A DNA stretch of 64,000 bases from Bacteroidales bacterium (GCA_024400755.1 JAKSMG010000009.1:1-64000); one strand, 5' to 3'; counted from the stretch's first letter, positions 27,361 through 37,078 are shown. The notes: generated by a model not told the origin, from the sequence alone. Numbers and translations are program-made.

Positions 27361-30351
27361 TTATAATTTACTAATATTTTCTTCTTTACAAAATTCACTA
27401 AACTCTTTAATCAAGACACGGCGCAATGGCACACGGTCTATTTCTTCACAAGGTACTGAGAACCGGAATACGTTAAATCCAGGGGTAGAATCCTGCACAC
27501 CGAGATACTTGCAATCGTCCTTAATTTGAGGATATTTACCCACGATACGTTCAAAGAACTTCGCAAACATTTGTTCTACCTGAACAAACGAATGCTGAGC
27601 ATCGAGTTTGACATCCAAGCGCACGGCCGACAATCTGCTGGTTTTATTAACGACGCCACTTATGGCACTATTGTAAAAGATCTTCACATCCCCATCAATA
27701 TCCTCAACCTTCGTTGTACGGATACCTATTTCATTCACTTTACCGCAGAAGCCTCCAATATCTACAATATCTCCCACCTTGTAGTCTTTTTCCATTATTA
27801 TTGAGATTCCTGCAAGGACATCCCTGATCAGATTTTGGGCTCCCAAACCGACCATTACAGAGAAAGCTCCTAAAGATGCCAGGACACCGGTAGTATCCAC
27901 GCCAAACATATATAAGGTTGTAAAGAGCACTGCGATATAGCCTGCATAACGGAGGAGTGACACCATCAATTGGCACGCTGTTTCGACGTTGGCATTGAGT
28001 GCATTGCTCAAAACGGACATCAGTTTAGAGAGAATGAAAATCACAAACGAGAAACTTAATGTCACCACAATCATTGTCGAGATGGAAAAGATATTGACAC
28101 TTCTCTGCCAATTGAAAGACATCAGGTAACCGGAAAGAGACGTTTCAGAATAGCCGAATATTCCCTTCAGCAGTACCAATACCATTAGGAAAAGGATTAA
28201 TATCCATATTTTACCAATGGTTTCCAAAATTCTTTGCGAGGCTGTCGGTGCTTTTGCAATGGCCACGTTCAATTTTTCCAACTGCATCAGTGTCATTTTT
28301 TTCCGCATTTCCAAATCCTTTTCCATATCAAGTTTCAATTCGTCCACCGTTTTGGGTTTATAGATCAGCAACACAACCAGAAGGATAAGGATTATGAACA
28401 CAGTTGTGCCAAAAGTGGTAGCGACACACGTAGCGCGACCATCATACACTTTATCGCAAGGCACGAACGACATAATAAAATAATCTCCTTTTGCACCGCT
28501 TACTCGCTTTGTAGCCACCAAATAATTTTCGCCTTTGACACTTTGAAAACCCAAATAACCATCTTTATATGCCTCTTCGGGTATATTTTCCGTTTCTGCA
28601 CTTAAAATATCGGCCACATAAACCAACCGTTTCTCCTCATTGGCGGTAGCCATCACATAATGACAATTTCCAGCATCAGAAGCAGCATCAAACGCACTGG
28701 TGATGGACTCCTTAACCGAGTTTACCTCTATTGCATTTTTGTCAAAACGCGAAACCAGCATAACATCATTCGTCACGCCATCCCTGCGAAGCACGAAGGG
28801 AACACAAAAAACCACATAATCTCCATCAACAAACTGCCGGCTTTCCGCAATTCCATCAATAACATCAAAGGCCAAGGCCGTAACCGAGTCCTTCCGTGAG
28901 AAAGCGATATTTCGCTGTGTTCCACTTGTGATCAGCAATTTGCCTTCATCATCTAAGACTGAAATATCGCAAGCTTCCTCAACATTTGCCAGTTCTGAAA
29001 GCCATGGATTGCGCACTTCAACGATGTTAATCGAACCATCTTTCTGCCTAATCCTTTTCAGACGCAATTCATCATTGCACGTAAGCAAGGAATGCTGTTT
29101 TTCCTCCAAAACGGAAGCGGTAATGCTTAAAAAGCCAGCAATATCTTCTGTTACCGCATCAGCATCATTATGAAACTTTTTATCTATCTTACCGAGATTG
29201 TCAGAAACCGACAAAATGTTCCATCTTGAAATCCAAGATTCATTGGCAACCATATTGAATGAATTGAGATAAAATCCCGCAGCAGTAACTACTACAATAC
29301 ATACCAAGGAAAAGGGCAATAGAATTCGTGTCTTTTCTGTATCTATCATCCAGTTCGTTTTTGCGATATTACGCATTCCGCTCATTCTAATCTGTAGTTT
29401 ACCAGGTTCTTCATCGATATAGAAGCTATACAATTGCAAAAGGAAGGTAACGATCAAGATGGTTGCCAACAGGATAGAGAGAGGTTCAACCGGCACAGCA
29501 CCTTCATCTATATAAAATGCCAAAATGGTAATATCTCCAAAAATATCAGACTTATATTGTACCGTCTTGTATGTGTAACCATATCCCAATGCCTCGGAAT
29601 GTCCAAAACTGGGTTTACGGGTAATCGATGCATCCAAATTTATTACCGAAATGGGCTGATTGCTAAAATCCTGCACATCGATATTAAAAGTTCCAAACTT
29701 CAAGGTTTTATTGTCAATAGGTACAACCATCAAGCGTTCGTCAACATAGCCAAAAATGCTACTCAAGTTATCTAGTGAATAAACCGAAGCATACTTTCCT
29801 TTGAGAACGGCAGGCATTACCAGTCTATTCTTGCCTAAATTTGTAGCAAACACTTTCATCAGCGTTCCGTCTGCACTTTTCTTTATGGAAGTATTCACAT
29901 AAGTTTCCGATTTTCTTTGTTTAGCTGAAGGATCAACAATCAGCGAATACTCTTCGGGAGTCAAATCACACACTTCTCCGAGAGGTTTACCGATACAACC
30001 GTCATCCGTTCCATTAATGATTTTACCTTTTCTATTGACCAAATAAACGGTTGTGGCAAGATGCTCATTATTGAGTTTATCAAAGAAATTGGTCAGTCCA
30101 TCCGTTTCCATCACAAATTTGACCGTAGCCAAATCTCTTTGAAACAACTGGTCATACTCTTCAATTTTTTTTCTTCTTAACTCCGACTCAGAATTTAACT
30201 GCTCCGGAATATCCACAAGAAGTTTGTCCACGAGTTTTTTTTCCACAGCATTATTGGTAAAAGTCTGAATAACAATGACGACTATGGCAGCAACTATCGT
30301 GCACACAACAGAAGTTCCTAAAGCTTTTAAGTACTTATATTTTTTCTTCAT
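27361..30351 (-). CDS. Large MscS-family mechanosensitive channel with two extracytoplasmic sensor domains
   Basis: A 996-residue inner-membrane protein. The C-terminal ~300 residues hold the MscS core: membrane helices, then the pore helix LGAFSVMVGLGAQNLIRDVL and the beta-domain motif KDYKVGDIVDIGG. The first ~690 residues are unusual. A membrane helix (~12-30) is followed by a ~250-residue outer domain with a Cache-like strand (TTVYLVNRKGKIINGTDDG). Two further helices (~286-308, ~345-367) lead to a second ~275-residue outer domain (ISVLDDEGKLLITSGTQRN) and another helix (~645-668). A ligand-gated or ligand-tuned channel is the likely meaning (inference). The start at 30351 (MKKKYKYLK) follows a promoter at 30517-30510 and a ~150-base leader. 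Confidence 0.88.
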   Translation of the reverse strand: MKKKYKYLKALGTSVVCTIVAAIVVIVIQTFTNNAVEKKLVDKLLVDIPEQLNSESELRRKKIEEYDQLFQRDLATVKFVMETDGLTNFFDKLNNEHLATTVYLVNRKGKIINGTDDGCIGKPLGEVCDLTPEEYSLIVDPSAKQRKSETYVNTSIKKSADGTLMKVFATNLGKNRLVMPAVLKGKYASVYSLDNLSSIFGYVDERLMVVPIDNKTLKFGTFNIDVQDFSNQPISVINLDASITRKPSFGHSEALGYGYTYKTVQYKSDIFGDITILAFYIDEGAVPVEPLSILLATILIVTFLLQLYSFYIDEEPGKLQIRMSGMRNIAKTNWMIDTEKTRILLPFSLVCIVVVTAAGFYLNSFNMVANESWISRWNILSVSDNLGKIDKKFHNDADAVTEDIAGFLSITASVLEEKQHSLLTCNDELRLKRIRQKDGSINIVEVRNPWLSELANVEEACDISVLDDEGKLLITSGTQRNIAFSRKDSVTALAFDVIDGIAESRQFVDGDYVVFCVPFVLRRDGVTNDVMLVSRFDKNAIEVNSVKESITSAFDAASDAGNCHYVMATANEEKRLVYVADILSAETENIPEEAYKDGYLGFQSVKGENYLVATKRVSGAKGDYFIMSFVPCDKVYDGRATCVATTFGTTVFIILILLVVLLIYKPKTVDELKLDMEKDLEMRKKMTLMQLEKLNVAIAKAPTASQRILETIGKIWILILFLMVLVLLKGIFGYSETSLSGYLMSFNWQRSVNIFSISTMIVVTLSFSFVIFILSKLMSVLSNALNANVETACQLMVSLLRYAGYIAVLFTTLYMFGVDTTGVLASLGAFSVMVGLGAQNLIRDVLAGISIIMEKDYKVGDIVDIGGFCGKVNEIGIRTTKVEDIDGDVKIFYNSAISGVVNKTSRLSAVRLDVKLDAQHSFVQVEQMFAKFFERIVGKYPQIKDDCKYLGVQDSTPGFNVFRFSVPCEEIDRVPLRRVLIKEFSEFCKEENISKL

Positions 30352-30720
30352 ATAATAGATTTTTGTTTTTTTACGCAACAAGAAGCCAACCACGTCTATA
30401 GTTTATCATTTATATAGAAATTTACCTGACTTCTAATTTCTATCATAGACCGTCATTTGGGATTTTTGAGTAATCCATCAAATAAAATCCAGAAAGAAAA
30501 ACGATGCTGCAAAGATACGAATTATTTCTTCATCCTGAACAATATTTTTTTACAAAATTACTCCCTTTACGACCAACACAAGGACATTTTATTGGAACGC
30601 AGGCACAAGTATTTGAGGAAGAGCAACTTGCACGTCACAGATTCCTCAACCATATTGAAAGCGACACAATCAGGGCAACAATCAAACGTCAATACATCAT
30701 TTTGATATTAGAGGTCGTTA
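30352..30720 (-). promoter_or_regulatory. Promoter and leader of the MscS-barrel operon
   Basis: No convincing gene in this 369-base gap. On the minus strand a -7 box TATCTTTG (30517-30510) matches TAnnTTTG, with a TTG about 22 bases upstream. The leader to the MscS start is about 150 bases. A plus-strand frame at 30504-30773 runs into the end of the amidohydrolase gene and is best read as chance. Confidence 0.5.
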
Positions 30721-32484
30721 TTATTTCGCCTTATATTCCGTCTTACCTTTTATTATTGTCTCAATTACATTAAGTTTACAGATATCTCCAACAGGGGTGT
30801 TTTCAAGGTCACCATCAAGAATGATAAGTTCCGCCGACTTACCAACCTCAATAGAGCCAGTAACATCTTCCATGTGCAATTGATAAGCCACATTAATTGT
30901 CAATGCCTTTACAACATCGTTCAATGTAACGCACTCGGCGGGGTTCATTGCGGGGACATCCTTGCATAGCTCGTACCAAGTCTTGTCTGTAGCCACATTT
31001 TTGCGTGTCATGGCAATCTGAATTGCCGCAAACGGATCCGGAAGATTGACGGAGAAATCTGAACCATTTGCACACACCACACCGGCGTCAACAAAACTCT
31101 TGAACGGATAAAATCTTTTTTGCTGTTCCAAACCAAAAACAGAGGCCATTGCCGGGTCATTTACCTCATTATCATTCATCCAGAGAGGCTGCACATTGGC
31201 TATAATGTCATTCTCGCCCATACGGATAATGTCAGCAGGGTCAACCAACATATTGTGAGCTATGATGTTTCGAAGTTTGTGTTCGGGATCAAGTTTTTGA
31301 GCCTCGATAAGAGCATCTACGGCCACTTTTTGTGCACGATCGCCCATACAATGTATATGGATGTTGAATCCAGCCTCAATAGCCTTCTTGAACGATTCCA
31401 CCAAATGTTGTTCATCCCAAAGCAGAGGTTCCACATAATCTTCTGGAAGGTTGTTTTCTTTCAGATATTCAGGGGTCAACGGAGCAATAGTCGCAGGCAT
31501 ACCGTCAACAAAATACTTGACAGTGTTGATGGTTAGCATATCGCCCACATTAAAATCATTTCTATGGTCTATTGCGTACTGCATATCTTCTTCACGAGTT
31601 GCATCCATAATGAGGAATGTCGCACTTGTTCGCATCTTGAGCGAACCGTCTTTGGCAATCGCCAAAAGCGACTCGTATGCCCCTGGAGTTTTCATTAAAT
31701 CTGTCACCAATGCATACCCTTTGCCGAGAAACATTTTTTGTGCTACAAGCATACCATCCCGTTTTTGCTGTTCAGTAAAGTCGAAGTCGGGAATCTTTGC
31801 GCACAAAGGACCTATCAGCACAGGTTCCTGAACATAACCATCGGGAATACCGTCTTTGTCTCTGCGGAGAACACCCGCCTCTGGTTCAGGTGTGTCAGCG
31901 GAAAGCACACCCGCCAATTCCAATGCCTTAGTGTTAAACATAGCCACGTGTCCGCAATAACTGTCCAAAACCACAGGACGATCAGCAACGACCGCATCTA
32001 TATCGTGACGGGTAAACTGATATGCGGGGCCTTGAAGAGCACCTTGAAACCAAGCCCTATTCCAACCACTACCATGAATGACAGGTTCATCTGGGTGAGC
32101 ATCCGCATATTCTTTCACACGCCGTTGAATCTCCTTTACCACATTTTCGGGAGTGTCGGTAAGAGACGGCATAAAATTCAGGTCAACCACCCCGAAACGA
32201 CGGACCGAGATTGAAAAATGCATATGACCATCATTGAAGGCAGGCATCAGGGTATTGCCGTTGCAATCTGTCACTTCCGTATTCTTCCCCACAAACTTCT
32301 TTGCGCCAGCTTCATCTCCCACATAAACGATTTTTCCGTCAGCAACAGCGACCGCCTCAGCATGAGTAACAGTACCATCCATCGAAATGGAATAGACTTT
32401 TGCATTTACAAACACTCTATCCGCCTTCTTTGTGCAAGATGCCAAAAGCAGGACGACAATGATAAATAATGATAGTTTTTTCAT
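30721..32484 (-). CDS. YtcJ-like amidohydrolase lipoprotein (second copy)
   Basis: A 587-residue amidohydrolase_3 protein, related to the gene at 23653-25392. The signal peptide ends in a lipobox (LLASCTKK). Metal and active-site motifs are present: HMH in AFNDGHMHFS, FNIHIHCMGDRAQ, and NGSDFSVNLPDPFA. The segment between, with FVDGMPATIAPLTPEYL, corresponds to FIDGTVEGGTGLTLEPY in the first copy. The differences suggest different substrates. It heads the cluster, with its own promoter (-7 box 32648-32641) and a ~150-base leader, divergent from the zeta-like kinase gene. Confidence 0.9.
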   Translation of the reverse strand: MKKLSLFIIVVLLLASCTKKADRVFVNAKVYSISMDGTVTHAEAVAVADGKIVYVGDEAGAKKFVGKNTEVTDCNGNTLMPAFNDGHMHFSISVRRFGVVDLNFMPSLTDTPENVVKEIQRRVKEYADAHPDEPVIHGSGWNRAWFQGALQGPAYQFTRHDIDAVVADRPVVLDSYCGHVAMFNTKALELAGVLSADTPEPEAGVLRRDKDGIPDGYVQEPVLIGPLCAKIPDFDFTEQQKRDGMLVAQKMFLGKGYALVTDLMKTPGAYESLLAIAKDGSLKMRTSATFLIMDATREEDMQYAIDHRNDFNVGDMLTINTVKYFVDGMPATIAPLTPEYLKENNLPEDYVEPLLWDEQHLVESFKKAIEAGFNIHIHCMGDRAQKVAVDALIEAQKLDPEHKLRNIIAHNMLVDPADIIRMGENDIIANVQPLWMNDNEVNDPAMASVFGLEQQKRFYPFKSFVDAGVVCANGSDFSVNLPDPFAAIQIAMTRKNVATDKTWYELCKDVPAMNPAECVTLNDVVKALTINVAYQLHMEDVTGSIEVGKSAELIILDGDLENTPVGDICKLNVIETIIKGKTEYKAK

Positions 32485-32749
32485 GTTTTATTACTTTAAT
32501 TTAAAAAAGAAAACGTTTCACATTCATATTACAACTTGATTTTTTCACAATTATCTTCCTTTTCATCGCAACTTATTATATCTCTCTTTTAACAAATTCA
32601 AGCGAATGCAGCTCCACCGCTATATTTTCAACTGATTCTACAAAAATACTAAAAAGAGAAATAAAAAAACGAAACGTTGAAAAAAAACGCTTTTAACATT
32701 TATTATGATTAAATATTTTTGCTATTTTTGCAGAATGAAATGATTTTGT
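32485..32749. promoter_or_regulatory. Divergent promoter region with two AACGTT-centred sites
   Basis: Minus-strand -7 box TATTTTTG at 32648-32641 serves the amidohydrolase. Plus-strand boxes at 32714-32721 and 32723-32730 serve the zeta-like gene. Near-palindromes GAAAACGTTTC (32509-32519) and GAAACGTT (32671-32678) lie in the leader and just upstream of the minus promoter. Their shape recalls LacI-type operators, but no regulator gene is nearby. Confidence 0.45.
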
Positions 32750-33328
32750 ATGAAGAATATGTACATCATCGCTGGTTGTAATGGAGCAGGCAAAACCACC
32801 GCCGCTTTTCACCTGCTACCCGACACGCTCAATTGCCGGGAGTTTGTGAACGCGGACGAAATTGCCAAGGGCATTTCTCCGTTTCAGCCGGAGATGGCCA
32901 CCCACGAAGCAGGCAAAATCATGTTGACACGCATCGGCAGTCTTATCGAACGCGGGGTTGACTTTGCGGTAGAAACGACACTTTCGGCCTTGATTTACCA
33001 GGAAATCATCGAGAATGCCAAACAACACGATTATCGGGTTAGTCTTTTGTTTTTATGGCTCAACAGCATTGACTTAGCCAAGGAACGAGTACGTCTCCGC
33101 ACCTTGGAAGGCGGTCATTCCGTTGATGATTTTGTCATTGAAAGACGCTACCTCCGTGGCTTACAAAATCTGTCTTCGGTCTATATTCCCCTTTGCGACC
33201 ACGTTATGATTTTTGACAATTCGGAACTCAAACACCAGCTCATTATGGCCAAAATCAAAGGAGAAGCCGAGGAAATTTATGATTTAACGACTTATAAACA
33301 AATTTTCCAAGACCATGTACGAGGATGA
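32750..33328 (+). CDS. Zeta-toxin-like P-loop kinase
   Basis: A 192-residue P-loop protein of the zeta toxin / predicted ABC-type ATPase group. Zeta toxins phosphorylate UDP-activated sugars and block cell-wall synthesis. Seen here: Walker A GCNGAGKTT at residues 9-17, the conserved NADEIAKGISPFQPE segment (zeta-like substrate region), FAVETTLSALIY, and the arginine helix AKERVRLRTLEGGHSVDD, which would contribute the lid arginines. It starts 20 bases after two overlapping -7 boxes. A 53-residue gene overlaps its end. Whether it is toxic is not shown by sequence; many chromosomal members are uncharacterised. Confidence 0.82.
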   Translation: MKNMYIIAGCNGAGKTTAAFHLLPDTLNCREFVNADEIAKGISPFQPEMATHEAGKIMLTRIGSLIERGVDFAVETTLSALIYQEIIENAKQHDYRVSLLFLWLNSIDLAKERVRLRTLEGGHSVDDFVIERRYLRGLQNLSSVYIPLCDHVMIFDNSELKHQLIMAKIKGEAEEIYDLTTYKQIFQDHVRG

Positions 33329-33476
33329 AATAAGAAAACAACGGGTAGCCATTCTGCAAGGATTGCAGAAGACGGAAAAACACGTTTTGAAGTACCAAAT
33401 TCAAAACGACCAACTCATTGCCATCTCCCATAAAGACCACATCGTCAAAGTGGTTAAGGCACAGGAACTGAACTGA
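33315..33476 (+). CDS. Small partner protein of the zeta-like kinase
   Basis: A 53-residue frame (MYEDEIRKQRVAILQGLQKT..., ending KVVKAQELN). Its ATG lies inside the last codons of the kinase gene, 14 bases overlapping, so it is translationally coupled. It begins with a basic/acidic helix and ends in a strand-like HKDHIVKVVKAQ. Its next neighbour, recF, starts 5 bases after its stop. Order and overlap suggest an antitoxin or accessory subunit; it does not resemble the classic epsilon antitoxin. Function inferred from context only. Confidence 0.6.
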   Translation: MYEDEIRKQRVAILQGLQKTEKHVLKYQIQNDQLIAISHKDHIVKVVKAQELN

Positions 33477-33480
33477 CACT

Positions 33481-34572
33481 ATGTATCTCCAACATATCAC
33501 GCTATCCAATTTCAAAAGTTACGAGACGGCCGAATTTGACTTCAGTGCCAATGTCAACGGCATTGTGGGCGAAAACGGAAGCGGCAAAACCAACTTGTTA
33601 GACGCCATCTACTACCTTTGCTTTTGCAAAAGTTTCTTTTCATCCCAAGACCAGTTCTCCGTCAAGTTCGACACCGACTTTTTCGCCATCCACGGCGATT
33701 TTGTCAATCGTCAACAAGAAAACACCACCCATATCGGCTGTACCTATAAAGTCGGTGGACGCAAATCGATGAAGGCCAACCAAAAGGAATACGACCGTTT
33801 CAGCGACCACATCGGACGCTATCCGCTCGTAATGGTTTCGCCTTACGACAACGACATCATCAATGAGGGCAGCGACACACGCCGCCGCTTCTTCGATATG
33901 ATTATTTCCCAATTCGACAAAGAATACCTCCAGCAACTCATCTCCTACCAGAAAATCATTCTCCAACGCAACACGCTACTCAAATCCTTTATCGAACACA
34001 ACAATTACGATCCAATATTATTAGAAGTGTTTGACAATCAACTAATTCCTTTAGGAGAGTATATTTTTCAAAAAAGGAAGGGATTCATCGACAATATCTT
34101 ACCCGTCTTCAACAAACATTATCAATACCTGTCGCAGGGACGCGAAGAAGTTGGCATTGCCTACGAATCTGGGCTGCAGGAAATGTCTTTTGCCGATGGT
34201 TTGAAAAACAATGCCATCACCGACCACAAGTCCGGTTACACTACTTTCGGCATACATAAAGACGACTTTCAATTTTTGATTGACGGCCGATCGGTGAAAC
34301 GTTTTGGCTCGCAAGGACAGCAGAAATCCTACGCATTGTCGCTCAAACTCTCCCAATTCGACTACATTTATGAGCGCAAGGGTTTGAAACCAATTCTGCT
34401 CCTGGACGATATTTTCGACAAATTGGACAAAAAACGCACCGCCCAGCTTTTAGACCTGGTTGGTCAAGATCATTTTGGACAAGTATTCATCACCGACACG
34501 GACGAAGTTCGCGTGAACGAAATATTAAATGCGAGAAACATCGAGCACCAGGTGTTTCACATCACCAGGTAA
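33481..34572 (+). CDS. recF: DNA replication and repair protein RecF
   Basis: SMC-like ATPase that loads RecA at single-strand gaps together with RecO and RecR. The 363-residue protein has Walker A GENGSGKTN near residue 30, in the family context LSNFKSYE...IVGENGSGKT. The ABC signature is replaced by FGSQGQQKSYALSLKL near 280, and Walker B PILLLDDIFDKLD is near 300. The length is typical. It lies 5 bases after the small partner gene, so it may be expressed from the same promoter as the zeta-like kinase. It converges on the receptor-like gene at 34580 with 7 bases between. Confidence 0.96.
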   Translation: MYLQHITLSNFKSYETAEFDFSANVNGIVGENGSGKTNLLDAIYYLCFCKSFFSSQDQFSVKFDTDFFAIHGDFVNRQQENTTHIGCTYKVGGRKSMKANQKEYDRFSDHIGRYPLVMVSPYDNDIINEGSDTRRRFFDMIISQFDKEYLQQLISYQKIILQRNTLLKSFIEHNNYDPILLEVFDNQLIPLGEYIFQKRKGFIDNILPVFNKHYQYLSQGREEVGIAYESGLQEMSFADGLKNNAITDHKSGYTTFGIHKDDFQFLIDGRSVKRFGSQGQQKSYALSLKLSQFDYIYERKGLKPILLLDDIFDKLDKKRTAQLLDLVGQDHFGQVFITDTDEVRVNEILNARNIEHQVFHITR

Positions 34573-34579
34573 ACCCGAT

Positions 34580-37042
34580 TTATTGTTCCTGACCGCCCAT
34601 ATTTCCCCCACTCTGCTGTGCTTTTGATTCCAATTCCATTTTACCGAATCGAAGAGTGATACCCGCACTGATAAAACGGCTCACATACTTTGACGTACTG
34701 GAGGTAATGTAATACGGATTATTGTTTTCCGTCGCATTCTTATTCCAGTTGAAAATATCGTTTACATTAATATGGACGGACAATTTACGTTTGAAGAAAT
34801 CGGCACGGAGACCGCAGTCGATAGAATAACGCGGTTTGGTGGTCGTAAACATCGTCACGTGCGGAGAGCTATAGTTGGCTGAAGCGAAGACTTCCAACAC
34901 TTTCCACAATTTTGCCCAGAAATTCAAGCGGAAACTGTAATTCCAATTGGGCGTCACGTGTTGCACGCCATCTCGGAACATAAACTTCGACTGGGTATAA
35001 TACACATTGGCATAAAAGCGGATGTTCATAAAGGCCTTCAAGCGGTAGGTCACGTTCAGTTCGCCACCGGTTGCCAGACTTTGACCTGAATTTTGAGGCT
35101 GAGAGAACGTCACGATTCTATCGAACACAGGATCATAAATCACATCTGACAGAGAATTGATTTCATTTTTAGAATTACGGAAATAGGCCGTAACGCCCAC
35201 GCTACCAAATTTCGGGAAGAACTTGGTCCAACCCGCTTCTACCGAATTAGTGAAAGTCTGCTTCAAATCAGGGTTGCCCATAGAAAAACCGTCCTCACCG
35301 TAATTCCGGTAAGTAGTTAGTTGCGAAGCCGACGGATTTCGCACGCGACGCGTGTAACTCAACTTGAAATTATGCATTGATTCGGTGCGATAGGACAAGT
35401 GCAACGACGGAAACAGACTGAAATAATCCTTCTTCACGTTATCCGCCGGAGAATTTATCAACTGATAATCAAAATGATTATATTGTCCACGCAGACCGCC
35501 TTTTAAGGTAAAATTTCCGAATCGATGTTCCAATGTAAAGTAGGCGTCAAAATCTCCTTCCATCATTTTAGTATCATTAGACCGCAAGGAATCGGTTATG
35601 AAACGATTAGAACCATCGTGAGCCAATGTGTCGTAATGTTCGGCATCGTTTGAGCGTTCGAAACTTCCGCTAATACCCACAGCCAACTCCCCGTCTTTGT
35701 GATACGGAAACGTATAATCCACCCCACCGTCAAAACCATAGGAATTGGATTTCGACAAGCCGTCTTTTCGTCTATTCATATCGGATTGCTGAACATATTT
35801 TCGGTAATAACCGGAAGCAGAATTATCGAATCCGAAATTTCCGCCCAAATTGGCTTCTATTTTATGACCTTTTTTGTCAAAATCATGCTGGTACCAAATT
35901 CCTGTATAAGCTCCCGCATTCCAGGATTTGGACAAATTTAGTCCCGAATATTCATAATTTTCCGGTCCTCCTGGACGTAAAAATTCCGTTCTGGAATCGG
36001 TGGTTGCGCTTCGGCTATTATCATAACTTGGCCAAGAGCCCAACCACATATCGATACTATTCATTGAATCGATGGTGCAAGAAGCATTAAAACTCACGCC
36101 TCCGTGAACGCTATGGTTTTTTCTTTGTCCACTACCGACTTCATAACTTGACGTATCGCCCTCATTGGTCAAACGCAGACCAGTATTCGTCGTAGTATTA
36201 TTTCTCTGACCATACGAGCCGTGCATATAGAAGTTGATGGACCATTTTTCGTTGGCCCACACATACGACACCCACGGTCCCACATTGGGCGTAGATGAAC
36301 CCCGAATGCCGAAACTGACAAAACTATTCTTTTTGATATTGGATGTCGTGACAATATTGATAATGCCGGCATCGCTTTTGGAGCTGTATTTGGCAGAAGG
36401 ATTGGTAATGACTTCAATTCGCTCCAACGAATTGGCTGGAAGTTGTTGGATAAACTCCTTCAAGTTGTCTTGAGTAAGGTGTGATGGTTTGCCGTTGAGC
36501 CAGATATCGACCGAAGAAACGCCACGCAAAGTGATATTTCCCTCAATATCGACTTCCACGCCGGGAGCGTTCTGCAAAGCATCGGCCGCGGTTCCTGTTT
36601 GGATAGTCGGGTCGTCGGCCACGTTGTAGAGCGTCTTTTCCCCTTCAATCAAATACACAGGTTTTTCAGACACAACCGACACCTCACGCAAACTTTTTCC
36701 CTGACGGGCTAATTTCAACGTGCCGAGATTCAGCACCGAGCCATCACCGGGAATATTAACCGGCAGCGACATAATGGAATAACCCACCAGACTTGCCCGC
36801 AGCACAAAATCGCCTTTGGGAGCATTTTCTATTGTGAAATTACCTTCGGCATCGGTAAAAGTCGTCAGCATTTCGTTCGTTGAAGAGTCGTTTTCAACCA
36901 AACTCATACGGACATAGAATAACTTGTCATTTTTTTCGGCATCCACAACCGTACCTTTTATAGTACAATTTTGGGCAAAAGTCAAGGTGCTGACTATGCT
37001 TAACAGCAAAAACAACGCCCATTTATGTGTTTGTGAATTCAT
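34580..37042 (-). CDS. TonB-dependent receptor-like outer-membrane protein
   Basis: An 820-residue outer-membrane protein. The signal peptide (WALFLLLSIVSTLTFAQ) is followed by a carboxypeptidase-regulatory-like domain (IKGTVVDAEKNDKLFYVRMS, residues ~28-115). A plug domain comes next (LQNAPGVEVDIEGNITLRGV, IEVITNPSAKYSSKSDAGI). The barrel contains RRVRNPSASQLTTYRNYG and FSMGNPDLKQTFTNSVEAGW. Such proteins either import ligands with TonB energy or act in cell-envelope roles; no SusD partner is present. The C-terminus is Met/Gly/Gln-rich (QQSGGNMGGQEQ) instead of a terminal aromatic, which is unusual for a barrel. Substrate unknown. Confidence 0.9.
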   Translation of the reverse strand: MNSQTHKWALFLLLSIVSTLTFAQNCTIKGTVVDAEKNDKLFYVRMSLVENDSSTNEMLTTFTDAEGNFTIENAPKGDFVLRASLVGYSIMSLPVNIPGDGSVLNLGTLKLARQGKSLREVSVVSEKPVYLIEGEKTLYNVADDPTIQTGTAADALQNAPGVEVDIEGNITLRGVSSVDIWLNGKPSHLTQDNLKEFIQQLPANSLERIEVITNPSAKYSSKSDAGIINIVTTSNIKKNSFVSFGIRGSSTPNVGPWVSYVWANEKWSINFYMHGSYGQRNNTTTNTGLRLTNEGDTSSYEVGSGQRKNHSVHGGVSFNASCTIDSMNSIDMWLGSWPSYDNSRSATTDSRTEFLRPGGPENYEYSGLNLSKSWNAGAYTGIWYQHDFDKKGHKIEANLGGNFGFDNSASGYYRKYVQQSDMNRRKDGLSKSNSYGFDGGVDYTFPYHKDGELAVGISGSFERSNDAEHYDTLAHDGSNRFITDSLRSNDTKMMEGDFDAYFTLEHRFGNFTLKGGLRGQYNHFDYQLINSPADNVKKDYFSLFPSLHLSYRTESMHNFKLSYTRRVRNPSASQLTTYRNYGEDGFSMGNPDLKQTFTNSVEAGWTKFFPKFGSVGVTAYFRNSKNEINSLSDVIYDPVFDRIVTFSQPQNSGQSLATGGELNVTYRLKAFMNIRFYANVYYTQSKFMFRDGVQHVTPNWNYSFRLNFWAKLWKVLEVFASANYSSPHVTMFTTTKPRYSIDCGLRADFFKRKLSVHINVNDIFNWNKNATENNNPYYITSSTSKYVSRFISAGITLRFGKMELESKAQQSGGNMGGQEQ

Positions 37043-37078
37043 TTTATTGGACTATTTATTGATAATATTTTCAAAACA

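Noticed and set aside
30504..30773. 89-residue plus-strand frame between the MscS and amidohydrolase genes
   Set aside because: It overlaps the minus-strand promoter of the MscS operon and runs into the amidohydrolase end; no family recognised.
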